A stretch of DNA of 64,000 nt from Cellvibrio sp. KY-GH-1. Its GTDB lineage: Bacteria > Pseudomonadota > Gammaproteobacteria > Pseudomonadales > Cellvibrionaceae. The position numbers and the translations under genes are program-made. The stretch is taken from positions 3,121,501 through 3,185,500 of the forward strand of contig NZ_CP031728.1 in the NCBI RefSeq assembly GCF_008806975.1. The letters are read 5' to 3'. Shown here piece after piece: positions 46,987-56,121 of this stretch (its first letter is position 1; each line of letters begins with the position of its first letter). A model generated the notes under the pieces. It had not been told where the DNA came from, ran no database searches, and was given only the letters and a program-made list of their open reading frames with translations.

Positions 46987-47480
46987 TTAGCCTGAGAAAA
47001 CCCAAACAAAGCGACCTCGCTGAAATAAAAAAGTTGTACCAGCAAAGTGTTTCGCTGCACGAACCCTGGACTTATGCACCGCAGGATTACGATGCTTATT
47101 TGGCACAGGAACACCGGTATTTTGTGTGCGCGGGTGCGCAGGCGCAAATTGTGGGGACGTTCAATATTTCCGGAATTTTGCGTGGCCATTTTCAATCCGC
47201 TTATGTGGGATATGAGGTGTTTAGCCCTCACCAAGGCAAGGGCTATATGAGCAAAGGCATGGTGCTACTGTTGCAAGAGGCATTCGCAGGATTAAATTTG
47301 CACCGTTTGGAAGCCAATATTCAGCCGGAAAATACCGCGTCTATTCGGCTGGTTGCCAAAGCGGGTTTTATAAAAGAAGGGTTTTCCAAAAATTATCTCC
47401 GCGTGGGCGGGCTTGCGTGGAAGGATCATGAGCGCTGGGCGATAGTAAATCCGCACTGGTTAGCTACAAACAATAGCTGA
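46983..47480 (+). CDS. GNAT-family N-acetyltransferase, RimJ/RimL type
   Basis: 165 residues. VGYEVFSPHQGKGYMSKGMVLLL carries the acetyl-CoA pyrophosphate loop (Q/GxGY), followed by LNLHRLEANIQPENTASIRLVAKAGFIKEGFSKNYL, the usual C-terminal half of ribosomal-protein/alanine acetyltransferases. Translationally coupled to the chorismate mutase. Confidence 0.88.
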   Translation: MISLRKPKQSDLAEIKKLYQQSVSLHEPWTYAPQDYDAYLAQEHRYFVCAGAQAQIVGTFNISGILRGHFQSAYVGYEVFSPHQGKGYMSKGMVLLLQEAFAGLNLHRLEANIQPENTASIRLVAKAGFIKEGFSKNYLRVGGLAWKDHERWAIVNPHWLATNNS

Positions 47481-47506
47481 CGACTGCGAGCAGCCCCCCA
47501 CTAACA

Positions 47507-48871
47507 CTAGACATCATTTGCCAAAGAAATTGTGCAGCAGTTTCTGCCCTTTTGTTTTGATTGATACAGGGCTTGGTCTGCGCGCTCCAGCGCTGCATCA
47601 AAACTTTCACCAAGACGGCCCTGAGCAATTCCCACACTGATAGTTACAAATATAGGCTCTGAAATGTCCTCTTTGAAAATCGGGCTAGCGGCGATTTTCT
47701 CCCGCAGCTTTTCTCCATAAACCAGTAAATTCTCGGCAGGAGCATCCTGCGTGACAATGACAAACTCTTCACCGCCCCAACGAGCCACGTGATCAAAATC
47801 CCGTGAAACCTGTTTCAGTAATTGCGCAACGCTGGCCAATACCTTGTCCCCCAGCGCATGGCCATAGGTATCGTTGAACCGCTTAAAATGGTCGATATCA
47901 ATAATTACAATCGCCAAATTTTGCTGAGTTTTAATCGCTATATTTTTGCTTACAATTTCTCTGATCGCACGGCGATTGAGCAGCTGGGTAAGCTCATCCT
48001 TGAATGCCACAGACTGCAACTTTTGGTTGTGCTCATTTAATGCGTCCAGAGATAGCTGCGCAGCGCGATGTCGTTTGTACAGCGAATAGATTCGAAAAGC
48101 GCCTTCCAACCCGAGCAAGGTCGCAAACGCGATTATGAAAATTAAATAGAAATTTTCCTTGCTGATCCGCTCTCCAATAAACGTAATTGATTTTACTTCA
48201 AGGTAATGCCTGGAAAGGGGCGGCTGCTCTTTAACCTCAATGTTTAGCGCTTGTATGCGATTAATTCGGGTATCGGACTCTGCCCGATGCAGCGAAAACA
48301 GTTTTATCCACCAATCGCTTACTTTGAATTCATCCAACCGAATAAATATCGGCTCATGGAGCTCAGACGTTTTTATGCCCACGCTTTGCGGCCGAAATTG
48401 GCGAATCGGATCAGGCAGATCTAGCGTAGGCTCATGATTTTGCAACGTCAGATAAATGTAATTTGCCGGCCCCCGATAATCTATCTCAATCCAAACACCG
48501 GAATAACCGGTTAAATCCAACGAAATACTGGGAGAAACTTTAGTGGCAAACGCCAGGTCACTCACCAGCTGATCGCGGGTCGCAACACCCTGATTAGCGA
48601 ATACGCTGCTATTGCCGCACATATTGAACGAGGCTGCCTCACCAAATACACACTCAATCGCCGACTGACTTTCGTTTTTGTATGTATATGTCGTTTTACT
48701 TGCGGGACTTCCGTCGGTAAATGCCCCCCACCAGACATGTGGTCCTGGAAAAATCTGCAGCTTTTTTTGAGGAATATAGGGGTACGAAAACAGCCCCAAT
48801 ATAGTGATGAGAACCAAGCCTATCTTTGCTGCATTCATGTGCCGCGAAACAGCCAGCGTTTTTATTGTCAT
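47507..48871 (-). CDS. diguanylate cyclase with periplasmic galactose-binding-like sensor
   Basis: Makes c-di-GMP. From ATG 48871: N-terminal membrane helix, a periplasmic beta-rich domain of about 200 residues (SLDLTGYSGVWIEIDYRGPAN ... IFIRLDEFKVSDWW) that looks like a CBM11/CIA30 jelly roll, a second helix (FYLIIFIIAFATLLGLEG), a short coiled coil, and a GGDEF domain. The active site is GGEEF (near residue 363), and RDFD five residues before it is an intact I-site for product inhibition. The start could also be ATG 48838. Confidence 0.88.
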   Translation of the reverse strand: MTIKTLAVSRHMNAAKIGLVLITILGLFSYPYIPQKKLQIFPGPHVWWGAFTDGSPASKTTYTYKNESQSAIECVFGEAASFNMCGNSSVFANQGVATRDQLVSDLAFATKVSPSISLDLTGYSGVWIEIDYRGPANYIYLTLQNHEPTLDLPDPIRQFRPQSVGIKTSELHEPIFIRLDEFKVSDWWIKLFSLHRAESDTRINRIQALNIEVKEQPPLSRHYLEVKSITFIGERISKENFYLIFIIAFATLLGLEGAFRIYSLYKRHRAAQLSLDALNEHNQKLQSVAFKDELTQLLNRRAIREIVSKNIAIKTQQNLAIVIIDIDHFKRFNDTYGHALGDKVLASVAQLLKQVSRDFDHVARWGGEEFVIVTQDAPAENLLVYGEKLREKIAASPIFKEDISEPIFVTISVGIAQGRLGESFDAALERADQALYQSKQKGRNCCTISLANDV

Positions 48872-49061
48872 CAGGTAGTCCACTAGTCCACACAATGGTC
48901 ACATTATAGTTGGCGCGCCAGCGATTGATTCACTCGATTTAGCAGGGTTTACCAGGGCACGGCTGAAGTTTTACTTTTTTAGTTATAAGTGCCCGTGAGG
49001 CGCTCTAATCACGCTACATTTGCACCAGATCCCCCTGCCAGCGCCCACCGCCCTCGGCTAC

Positions 49062-49104
49062 CTTAATTTCTCTTAAGCAGGTCTTAAGGTTAGGTTTTTA
49101 TTCT
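49062..49104 (+). promoter_or_regulatory. CTTAAG direct-repeat (PmrA/QseB-type) box and promoter of the 49-53 kb operon
   Basis: Three half-sites CTTAAT (49062-49067), CTTAAG (49072-49077) and CTTAAG (49083-49088) at 10-11-bp spacing. The last pair is CTTAAG-N5-CTTAAG, the form bound by PmrA/QseB-type regulators. A -10-like TATTCT follows at 49099-49104, with no good -35, as expected for an activated promoter. A regulator of that class is encoded at 53.7 kb. Confidence 0.75.
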
Positions 49105-49139
49105 GCATCCTAAGAAATCCCACTACTGAGGATGCAGCA

Positions 49140-49892
49140 ATGAAAGAGCTAGCCGGCATATACCCGGAAACACAAATCCAGCAGGGCGTTGCTGACAAAT
49201 GGCATATGCCACGCCTGCCGAAAATTCGCATTCCCCGCTTTGGTTTGCATACCCCCGGTACCGAACAGCGCCCGGCCATTGAGCGCTACATCCACGACCG
49301 CTTCGCCGCCGTGCACCACGCCGAGGTGACCCACTTCCTGCCTAACATCATCAGCTTGCGTTGCAGTGGCGAATACTCTGCCGCCGTAGGCTTGGCGCCC
49401 GCCAGCACCGGGACCTTGTTTGCCGAACAATACTTAACGGCGCCGGTGGAAAAAGTGATTAGTGAGAAGTTGGAGCAGCCGATTGAGCGCCACCAAATCG
49501 TGGAAATCGGCAATCTGGTCTCTACCTGGAAAGGCAGCAGCCTGTTGTTATTTATTGTGATTGGCGAAGTGATGGAACGCCTGGGTTACCACTATGTGAT
49601 GTTTACCGGCACCCGCGAAGTAAAAGCGCTACTTGCCCGCCTGCATTACTCACCTATTGTACTGGCGGATGCCAACCCTGCGGTGCTGCCCGACGGCGGT
49701 GCCAGTTGGGGCAGCTATTACGACAACAAACCACAAGTGATGTTTGGTGATAACCGCCCCGCAATGGCCGCCGCCCGTAAAAACCCCATGTATCGCGCAA
49801 CGGTATTGGCAATTAACAGCGCGATTGAAAAAATTTGCACCGAATTTCGCGCGCGCAACAACGTCAGCGCAAAGGATGCAAACGATGAATAA
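49140..49892 (+). CDS. thermostable haemolysin family protein
   Basis: 250 residues of the family named after the Vibrio thermostable (delta-type) haemolysin, whose fold is acyltransferase (GNAT)-like. Signatures: YIHDRFAAVHHAEVTHFLP, CSGEYSAAVGLAPAS, FAEQYL, IVEIGNLVSTWKGSS and YHYVMFTGTREVKALLARL. It has no signal peptide. First gene of a five-gene operon whose members overlap or nearly touch; overlaps the ligase gene by eight bases. The haemolysin name should not be taken as function. Confidence 0.88.
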   Translation: MKELAGIYPETQIQQGVADKWHMPRLPKIRIPRFGLHTPGTEQRPAIERYIHDRFAAVHHAEVTHFLPNIISLRCSGEYSAAVGLAPASTGTLFAEQYLTAPVEKVISEKLEQPIERHQIVEIGNLVSTWKGSSLLLFIVIGEVMERLGYHYVMFTGTREVKALLARLHYSPIVLADANPAVLPDGGASWGSYYDNKPQVMFGDNRPAMAAARKNPMYRATVLAINSAIEKICTEFRARNNVSAKDANDE

Positions 49893-51432
49893 TTTTTTCG
49901 CCTCGCTGGAGCAACACGCACAGCAACAACCACAACAGCTTGCATTGATTAGCAAACAGTGTGAGTTCAATTATGCGCAATTGGTTGAACAGGTAAATCT
50001 GCTCGCGCAATGGTTAACTGACCATAATATTGGTCGCGCTGGACTCTGGGGCGAAAATTCGTGTGCGTGGATTATTGCCGATCTCGCCGCGCGCAAGGCG
50101 GGTACAACACTGGTTCCCTTGCCGCTGTTTTTTTCTGATGCACAACTGAACCACGTCATTACAAATACAGAATTAGGCTGCCTGTTAACGGTGGGTGATG
50201 CGCGATCCATTGCTCCGGTCGCCCGTCGCAGCAGCACTAGCCACGAGGGTATTTTTTGCGATTTCCTTAGCAACGCGGGATCAGTGAGCAAAACTGCTGA
50301 CATTAGCAAAATTACCTTCACCTCCGGCACTACTGGCGCCCCCAAAGGTGTTTGCCTTTCTGAAGCGGCGATTTCCAATGTTACCAACGCACTGATCGAG
50401 CGTATTTACTCCACGCCCGGTGCAGACGCAGAAATTAATCGCCACTTCACTCTGCTGCCCCTGAGCACGCTGCTGGAAAATGTTGCCGGTGTGTATGTGC
50501 CGCTGCAATTGGGTAAAACCATTGTGGTACTCGCCGGTGTCGATACCGGTTTGCTCGGCAGTTCGGAATTATCCCTGCCCACCTTGCTGCGCAGCCTGCA
50601 TCACTACAATCCCAATAGCTTGATTGTGTTACCGCAAATTTTGCTCGGCTTGGTCGCGGCTAGCCAACAGGGCTTCCCGCTGCCCGCCGCGTTAAAATTT
50701 ATCGCCGTCGGCGGCGCACGCACATCATCCAGTTTGATACAACAAGCGCGCGCCATCGGCTTGCCCGTCTACGAAGGGTACGGCTTATCGGAGTGCGCGT
50801 CTGTTGTTAGTTTGAATTCGCCCGCGGCCAATAAAATCGGCAGCGTGGGAAAGCCCTTGGCGCACGTTAAAATTAACATTGAGCAAGGTTCCATATTCGT
50901 CAGCGGCAATACATTTTCCGGTTACTGGGGCCAAGCCCCGCAGAGTAAAGATGCGTGGCTGGACACCGGCGACCTGGGCTACCTCGATGACGACGGCTTT
51001 TTATTTATTACCGGTCGACGCAAAAATTTATTGATCAGCAGTTTTGGTCGCAACATTTCTCCCGAATGGGTTGAATCCGAATTGGCGCTGTGCCGCAGTA
51101 TTGCGCAATGCATAGTCGTGGGTGATGCACAACCTTACTGCAGTGCGATTTTAGTTCCCGCATCCGTCCAGGTTACGACCGAACAAATCACACAAGAGAT
51201 CGCTCGCGTTAATCAGGGACTACCCGATTACGCACACATCAAAAAATTTATTCTGGCATCAAGCCCGTTTACCGCCGCCAATCAATTACTGACTGACAAT
51301 GGTCGCCTGCGGCGCAACGAAATTATGGCGCACTACCAACGCGATATCACCGCCATTTATGCCACCACACCCACCGCAGATTCTTCTCAACAAACGGGCC
51401 AACACGCAGGAGCTATTTATGACATTCTTTGA
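49885..51432 (+). CDS. AMP-binding acyl-CoA synthetase / acyl-adenylating enzyme
   Basis: 515 residues. P-loop ITFTSGTTGAPKGVCLSEA (near residue 137), YEGYGLSECASVVSLN, LDTGDLGYLDDDGFLFITGRRKNLL (core A8 hinge), and a shortened C-terminal domain. It should activate a carboxylic acid, probably fatty, to acyl-AMP/CoA. Slightly smaller than typical long-chain ligases. Overlaps genes on both sides. Confidence 0.88.
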   Translation: MNNFFASLEQHAQQQPQQLALISKQCEFNYAQLVEQVNLLAQWLTDHNIGRAGLWGENSCAWIIADLAARKAGTTLVPLPLFFSDAQLNHVITNTELGCLLTVGDARSIAPVARRSSTSHEGIFCDFLSNAGSVSKTADISKITFTSGTTGAPKGVCLSEAAISNVTNALIERIYSTPGADAEINRHFTLLPLSTLLENVAGVYVPLQLGKTIVVLAGVDTGLLGSSELSLPTLLRSLHHYNPNSLIVLPQILLGLVAASQQGFPLPAALKFIAVGGARTSSSLIQQARAIGLPVYEGYGLSECASVVSLNSPAANKIGSVGKPLAHVKINIEQGSIFVSGNTFSGYWGQAPQSKDAWLDTGDLGYLDDDGFLFITGRRKNLLISSFGRNISPEWVESELALCRSIAQCIVVGDAQPYCSAILVPASVQVTTEQITQEIARVNQGLPDYAHIKKFILASSPFTAANQLLTDNGRLRRNEIMAHYQRDITAIYATTPTADSSQQTGQHAGAIYDIL

Positions 51433-52120
51433 TCGCCTACAGCAAGAAACTGAACAAGAGCGAAATTATTTGTTGAGCGCTCCAATTATCCAACGCTGTA
51501 TGAGCCAGGGCCAATTCAGTCTGGAGGAATACATCGATTTCCTCACCCAGGCATTTCACCACGTAAAACATACGGTGCCTTTGTTGATGGCGGTGGGCAG
51601 CCGCTTGCCGGCGGAAAAAGAAAATTATCGTGAAGCAATTGCTGAATATATTGAGGAAGAACTGGGGCACCAGGAATGGATTTTAAATGACCTGGCAGCC
51701 TGTGGTGCCGATAAAGAAACCATTCGTCACGGGCGCCCCGGTATGGCCACAGAACTGATGGTGGCTTACGCCTACGATACCGTTATGCGCAATAACCCTA
51801 TGGCGTTTTTCGGCATGGTGTTTGTGCTCGAAGGCACCAGCATCAATTTGGCCTCGCAAGCGGCCGACATTATCCAACAGCATTTGGGCTTGCCCAACAA
51901 GGCGTTTTCCTATTTGCGTTCCCACGGCAGTTTGGATCAGGAACACATGGTGTTTTTCGCCAAACTCATGAACAGCCTGACCGAACTGAAAGATCAGGAG
52001 GATATTCTTCACGCGGCAAAAATGTTTTTCAAACTGTACGGGAACATTTTCCGCTCGATCAATCAACCCACGAGCGCACCGCTTGCTACTCCCAACAGCG
52101 CTGCCGCAAAAGTTGCCTAG
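51419..52120 (+). CDS. haem-oxygenase-like diiron protein (iron-containing redox enzyme / TenA-like)
   Basis: 233 residues from ATG 51419 (AGGAG upstream). All-helical, with metal-ligand motifs YIEEELGHQEW near residue 80 and LDQEHMVFF near 173, plus HHVKHT in the second helix. This fits the haem-oxygenase-like diiron oxidase superfamily, which includes UndA (1-alkene from fatty acid) and several N-oxygenases. Position next to an acyl-activating enzyme suggests a fatty or amino-acyl substrate. The exact reaction is unknown. Confidence 0.8.
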   Translation: MTFFDRLQQETEQERNYLLSAPIIQRCMSQGQFSLEEYIDFLTQAFHHVKHTVPLLMAVGSRLPAEKENYREAIAEYIEEELGHQEWILNDLAACGADKETIRHGRPGMATELMVAYAYDTVMRNNPMAFFGMVFVLEGTSINLASQAADIIQQHLGLPNKAFSYLRSHGSLDQEHMVFFAKLMNSLTELKDQEDILHAAKMFFKLYGNIFRSINQPTSAPLATPNSAAAKVA

Positions 52121-52129
52121 GAGTAACGC

Positions 52130-52990
52130 ATGAATATGAATGGCAAAACGATTTTACTAACTGGCGCTACCGGCGGTATTGGCGAAGCTATAGCACGGCA
52201 ACTCGCGAGCGCCGGCGCGCGCGTGATTTTAGTCGGTCGGTCGCTCAATGAATTACGCAGGATTGAACGCGAACTGCAACATACCGCGCACAAAGGCTTC
52301 GCGTTGCAAGCCGACATCGCCAGTGCCGAGGGTTTGGAAACCATTCGCGTCGCACTAACCGCCCTGCAACTCCCGGTTGATGTATTAATTAATTGCGCCG
52401 GTGTCAGCCTATTCGGTTTGCTGGAAGATAACGAGCCTGCGGCGATCGAAAAGGTAATCAACACCAATGTGACTGCAACCATTTTGCTCACCCGCCAGGT
52501 GATGCCGTTTTTGCACAAAGAGCATGGCCGAATTTTATTTATTGGCTCCAGCTTTGGCGCACTTGGCTTCGCGGGATTCAGTGCTTACTGCGCGAGCAAA
52601 TTTGCACTGCGCGGTTTTGCCGAAGCCTTAAGGCGCGAACTCGCCAACACCCCAATTCAAATCGCATATGTCGCACCGCGCGCAACTGACACGCGGATAA
52701 ATTCTGACGCTGTGGTAGCGCTCAATGATGCGCTGGGAAACTCAGTGGATGATCCCGCAACAGTGGCCGAAGCCATTGAAGACTTACTGGTACAAAACAA
52801 ACTGCGCGATATAAACCTGGGTTGGCCGGAGCGATTTTTTCTCCGCCTCAATGCTATTTTCCCTCGACTGGTGGACAAAGGCTTGCAGAGTAAATTGCCC
52901 ATTATTCGTCGCTTCGCGCGCTCGTCAAGCAACTCCATTTCGTCAACGATTCCAAGTACTGGCAAAACAGCTGCCAGCACGACACGATAA
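52130..52990 (+). CDS. short-chain dehydrogenase/reductase
   Basis: 286 residues. Rossmann TGATGGIGEAIA (residues 11-22), NCAGVS, catalytic Ser in IGSSFGALG and YCASK with Tyr/Lys. An extended C-terminus with a hydrophobic helix (RFFLRLNAIFPRLVDKGLQ) could be membrane-associated, as in SDRs acting on lipids. Fourth gene of the operon. Confidence 0.9.
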   Translation: MNMNGKTILLTGATGGIGEAIARQLASAGARVILVGRSLNELRRIERELQHTAHKGFALQADIASAEGLETIRVALTALQLPVDVLINCAGVSLFGLLEDNEPAAIEKVINTNVTATILLTRQVMPFLHKEHGRILFIGSSFGALGFAGFSAYCASKFALRGFAEALRRELANTPIQIAYVAPRATDTRINSDAVVALNDALGNSVDDPATVAEAIEDLLVQNKLRDINLGWPERFFLRLNAIFPRLVDKGLQSKLPIIRRFARSSSNSISSTIPSTGKTAASTTR

Positions 52991-53002
52991 GAGGCTCCAT
53001 TT

Positions 53003-53644
53003 ATGAAACGTTTATTGATCGCAACCAGTTTGTTGGCAAGCACATTCGTGAGCTTTGGTTTACATGCCGATGAAGCCACCGACATCAAACAATTACAAAC
53101 TCGCTGGGCAGAAATCAAATACCAACTACCGGAAGCCGAGCGCGAAAAAGCGTTTGAAACATTAGTGGCCGAGGCTGAAAAATTGCGCACCAGCAACGGG
53201 GATAAACCTGCCTATCTGATTTGGGAGGGAATTATTCGCTCCACCTACGCCGGGGCCAAAGGTGGATTGGGTGCATTGGATCAGGTTAAACAAGCAAAAA
53301 AATTATTTGAACAATCCATCAGTATCGCACCGGATGCACTGGCCGGTTCCGCTTACACCAGCTTGGGTTCACTTTATTATCAAGTCCCCGGCTGGCCGGT
53401 TGGATTTGGCGATGACAAAAAGGCCAAAGAGATGCTGCTAAAAGGATTAAGCTATAATCCTGACGGTATAGATTCCAATTATTTTTACGGCGATTACCTG
53501 TTGGATCAAAAACAATATCCGCAAGCTGTGGCAAGCTTGGAAAAAGCCCTGCAGGCGCCAGCACGCCCCGGCCGCGAATCTGCCGATACCGGGCGCAAAC
53601 AGGAAATTGAAAGCGCGCTCACCAAAGCGAAAAAACATTTGTAA
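53003..53644 (+). CDS. periplasmic TPR-like protein
   Basis: 213 residues with a signal peptide (KRLLIATSLLASTFVSFGLHA). TPR-type helical repeats in the second half: AKKLFEQSISIAPDALAGSAY, AKEMLLKGLSYNPDGIDSNY and AVASLEKALQAP. It resembles TatT-like TRAP-associated proteins, but no TRAP transporter genes are near. Last gene of the operon; the two-component genes follow after 76 bp. Confidence 0.78.
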   Translation: MKRLLIATSLLASTFVSFGLHADEATDIKQLQTRWAEIKYQLPEAEREKAFETLVAEAEKLRTSNGDKPAYLIWEGIIRSTYAGAKGGLGALDQVKQAKKLFEQSISIAPDALAGSAYTSLGSLYYQVPGWPVGFGDDKKAKEMLLKGLSYNPDGIDSNYFYGDYLLDQKQYPQAVASLEKALQAPARPGRESADTGRKQEIESALTKAKKHL

Positions 53645-53720
53645 TTGTCTGTTGGCAAATTCTCCGCAGTAGAATGCATAAGCCCGACAGCCCAAGATTC
53701 TGTAAGTACGAGGGACAGGA

Positions 53721-54380
53721 ATGCACATACTGCTTGTTGAAGATGACAGCCTGCTGGCAGACGGCATTGTCGGCGCACTCAAGCGCGCCGGCTTTGCCGT
53801 GAGTTGGCTGGATAACGGTAAGGCCGCCAGCACCTTTCTCGCCGCTGAACCACCGGATATTTTATTACTGGATTTGGGCCTGCCCGATATGGACGGCCTG
53901 GATTTGTTGCGCCTGGTGCGCCAAAAAAAATACCCCACTCAAGTATTGATTCTAACCGCGCGCGACAGCACCAATGCCAAAGTCTCGGGCTTGGATGCGG
54001 GTGCCGATGATTACCTGACCAAACCCTTTGAGCTGGACGAATTACTCGCGCGCTTGCGCGTGTTGGAGCGTCGTTTGGGAAATGCATCCACAGCGATGAT
54101 TCAGGTTGGCCCACTAAAACTGGACACCACTCACCACCTCGCGCTACTCAATGATGAGCCGATGAATTTATCGCGTCGCGAATACATGTTGCTCAAAGCG
54201 TTAGTAGAGCATGTTGGTATTATCCAAACCAAAGAAGGGCTGGAAGGAAAACTTTACAGCTGGGGCGATGAAGTCGCGAGTAATGCGATTGAAGTGCACA
54301 TTCACAATTTGCGCAAAAAATTGCCCGCCGATTTTATTAAAACCCTGCGCGGCATTGGCTACATGGTTCCGCGCCAATGA
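53721..54380 (+). CDS. OmpR-family response regulator, QseB/PmrA-like
   Basis: 219 residues: receiver with phospho-Asp51 (LLLDLGLPDMDG), switch Thr in LTARD, Lys in LTKPF, and a winged-helix C-terminal domain (REYMLLKALVEH ... EGLEGKLYSWGDEVASNAIEVHIHNLRKKL), the subgroup pattern of QseB, PmrA and TctD. A CTTAAG-N5-CTTAAG box, the usual target of this subgroup, lies ahead of the 49.1-kb operon. Confidence 0.92.
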   Translation: MHILLVEDDSLLADGIVGALKRAGFAVSWLDNGKAASTFLAAEPPDILLLDLGLPDMDGLDLLRLVRQKKYPTQVLILTARDSTNAKVSGLDAGADDYLTKPFELDELLARLRVLERRLGNASTAMIQVGPLKLDTTHHLALLNDEPMNLSRREYMLLKALVEHVGIIQTKEGLEGKLYSWGDEVASNAIEVHIHNLRKKLPADFIKTLRGIGYMVPRQ

Positions 54381-55789
54381 AATCCATTCGCGTTTTTTTG
54401 GTCATACTGCTGGTGGCGATAATCACGCTGGCCAACTTTGCGGCGGCGGTGCGTGGTTACCTCGGCAGTATGGACGAAGCCGAAAAACTATTTAACCAGC
54501 GGCTGCTGCAACAGGTCGACTTGTTGAATTATTTGTTGCCAGGGCGCTATCAGGAATTCTCACAAAACTCTGCACCATTGGTATACAACGCACCGGCAAA
54601 AGCCGCGCCCGGCGACACTTCTACGCGCGTGGCCGATTTGCAATTTCAATGGGTCAGTAACGAGGGCAAGTTGCTGATGCGCTCAACCGCAATGCCTGAT
54701 GAGGTGATTAGCGATTTGCGCAGCGGCTATCAGTTTGTTAATTTCAATCACTACCGCTGGCATGTTTTGGTGGCACCCGCCGTCAATAATTCCGGTTGGT
54801 ATTTACTCGCCGAGCGCGACGATCAGCGCTACCGTTTGGCGGAATCCATGATCCTGCAAGCGGTAACACCCATGGTGATTGCAATTCCCATCATCGGCTT
54901 TGTAATCTGGTGGGTACTGGGAATTGGGGTGCGCCCGGTAGCGCGGCTGACGGAGGAATTTCACGCGCGCGAAGCAACCGATTTGCGGGCTATTGATCAG
55001 CAGGACATGCCCGCCGAATTAATTCCGCTGGCGCAATCGGCCAATGAGTTATTGCGTCGCTTGGGCGCGTCCTTTATGCGCGAGCAACGCTTTGCAGGCG
55101 ACGCTGCACATGAACTGCGCACGCCCATAGCCGCGCTAAATATCCACTGTGAAAATTTGCTGCATGAATTGCAACCGGTACCCGAGTCTGCTTACAAATT
55201 ACAGCAGGGCATTAAACGAATGAGTTATTTGGTCGAGCAAATTCTACTACTCAACAAGACCTCACCCGATCACTTTATGAGTCAATTTCAACCCGTCAAC
55301 CTGACTGCGCTGGTCAAACAAGTGATCGTAGGCGCGAGCGATGCACTGAGTCACAAAGACCTACAAATTGAATTCGATGGCGACACCTGCTGGGTCAATG
55401 GCGATGCCGCCGCACTCGAAACATTGATTAATAATTTATTGGGCAACGCAATAAAATATTCCTCCGCCAACGGGCAGATTGTGGTGCACACCTGGCGGCG
55501 TGGCGACCAGGTCGTGCTGGAAGTTATGGACAACGGCCCGGGTATTCCTGCCGATCAACGAGAGCGTGTCTTTGATCGCTTTTATCGTCTGCACGGTGAT
55601 CGCCACAATTCCGGCACACCCGGCTGCGGCTTGGGTTTATCCATTGTCAAACAGGTTGTTGATTTGCACCAGGCCCGGATCAACTTGACCGAATCATCCT
55701 TCCCAACCGGGCTACTGGTGCAGGTAACTTTTTCTGCCTGCAGCCCCCAAAGCCTCAGCGCACCCAACGAAGGAGCGAAAGAAAAATGA
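54377..55789 (+). CDS. sensor histidine kinase, QseC/PmrB-like
   Basis: 470 residues: two membrane helices (about 5-25 and 160-183) enclosing a periplasmic sensor, a short HAMP-like linker, the H-box with His245 (FAGDAAHELRTPIAAL), and a HATPase (NLLGNAIKYSS, DNGPGIP, FDRFYRL, GCGLGLSI). Start overlaps the regulator stop by four bases, and its stop overlaps the cupredoxin gene by four. The periplasmic ligand, possibly a metal given the neighbours, is unknown. Confidence 0.92.
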   Translation: MKSIRVFLVILLVAIITLANFAAAVRGYLGSMDEAEKLFNQRLLQQVDLLNYLLPGRYQEFSQNSAPLVYNAPAKAAPGDTSTRVADLQFQWVSNEGKLLMRSTAMPDEVISDLRSGYQFVNFNHYRWHVLVAPAVNNSGWYLLAERDDQRYRLAESMILQAVTPMVIAIPIIGFVIWWVLGIGVRPVARLTEEFHAREATDLRAIDQQDMPAELIPLAQSANELLRRLGASFMREQRFAGDAAHELRTPIAALNIHCENLLHELQPVPESAYKLQQGIKRMSYLVEQILLLNKTSPDHFMSQFQPVNLTALVKQVIVGASDALSHKDLQIEFDGDTCWVNGDAAALETLINNLLGNAIKYSSANGQIVVHTWRRGDQVVLEVMDNGPGIPADQRERVFDRFYRLHGDRHNSGTPGCGLGLSIVKQVVDLHQARINLTESSFPTGLLVQVTFSACSPQSLSAPNEGAKEK

Positions 55790-56121
55790 TCAAGCGCAAA
55801 CTCATGCTGTTATTTGCCTGTGCGTTACCCTTGTCTGCATTCGCCGCTGTGCCGGAATTTACGATTGAAATTCGCGATCATTTATTTTTTCCCTCAACGC
55901 TGGTTGTGCCGGCCAACACCAAAATTAAATTAGTTGTGCTCAATCAGGATCCGACGCCGGAAGAATTTGAAAGCTACGAATTAAATCGCGAAAAAGTCAT
56001 TATGGGCGGCGCCAAGGCAATTATTTTTATCGGCCCGTTAAAACCCGGGGACTACCCCTTCTTTGGAGAATTTAATCCCAAAACAGCGCAGGGTGTAATT
56101 CGCGCGCAACCCGAGGGCTAG
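55786..56121 (+). CDS. periplasmic cupredoxin-fold protein associated with iron permease
   Basis: 111 residues with a signal peptide (LMLLFACALPLSAFA). One cupredoxin-like beta-sandwich: PEFTIEIRDHLFFPSTLVVPANTKIKL... and LKPGDYPFFGEFNP. There is no Cys or Met ligand loop of a type 1 copper centre, so it resembles the EfeO-type cupredoxin domain that works with FTR1-family permeases. Stop is adjacent to the permease start. Confidence 0.82.
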   Translation: MIKRKLMLLFACALPLSAFAAVPEFTIEIRDHLFFPSTLVVPANTKIKLVVLNQDPTPEEFESYELNREKVIMGGAKAIIFIGPLKPGDYPFFGEFNPKTAQGVIRAQPEG

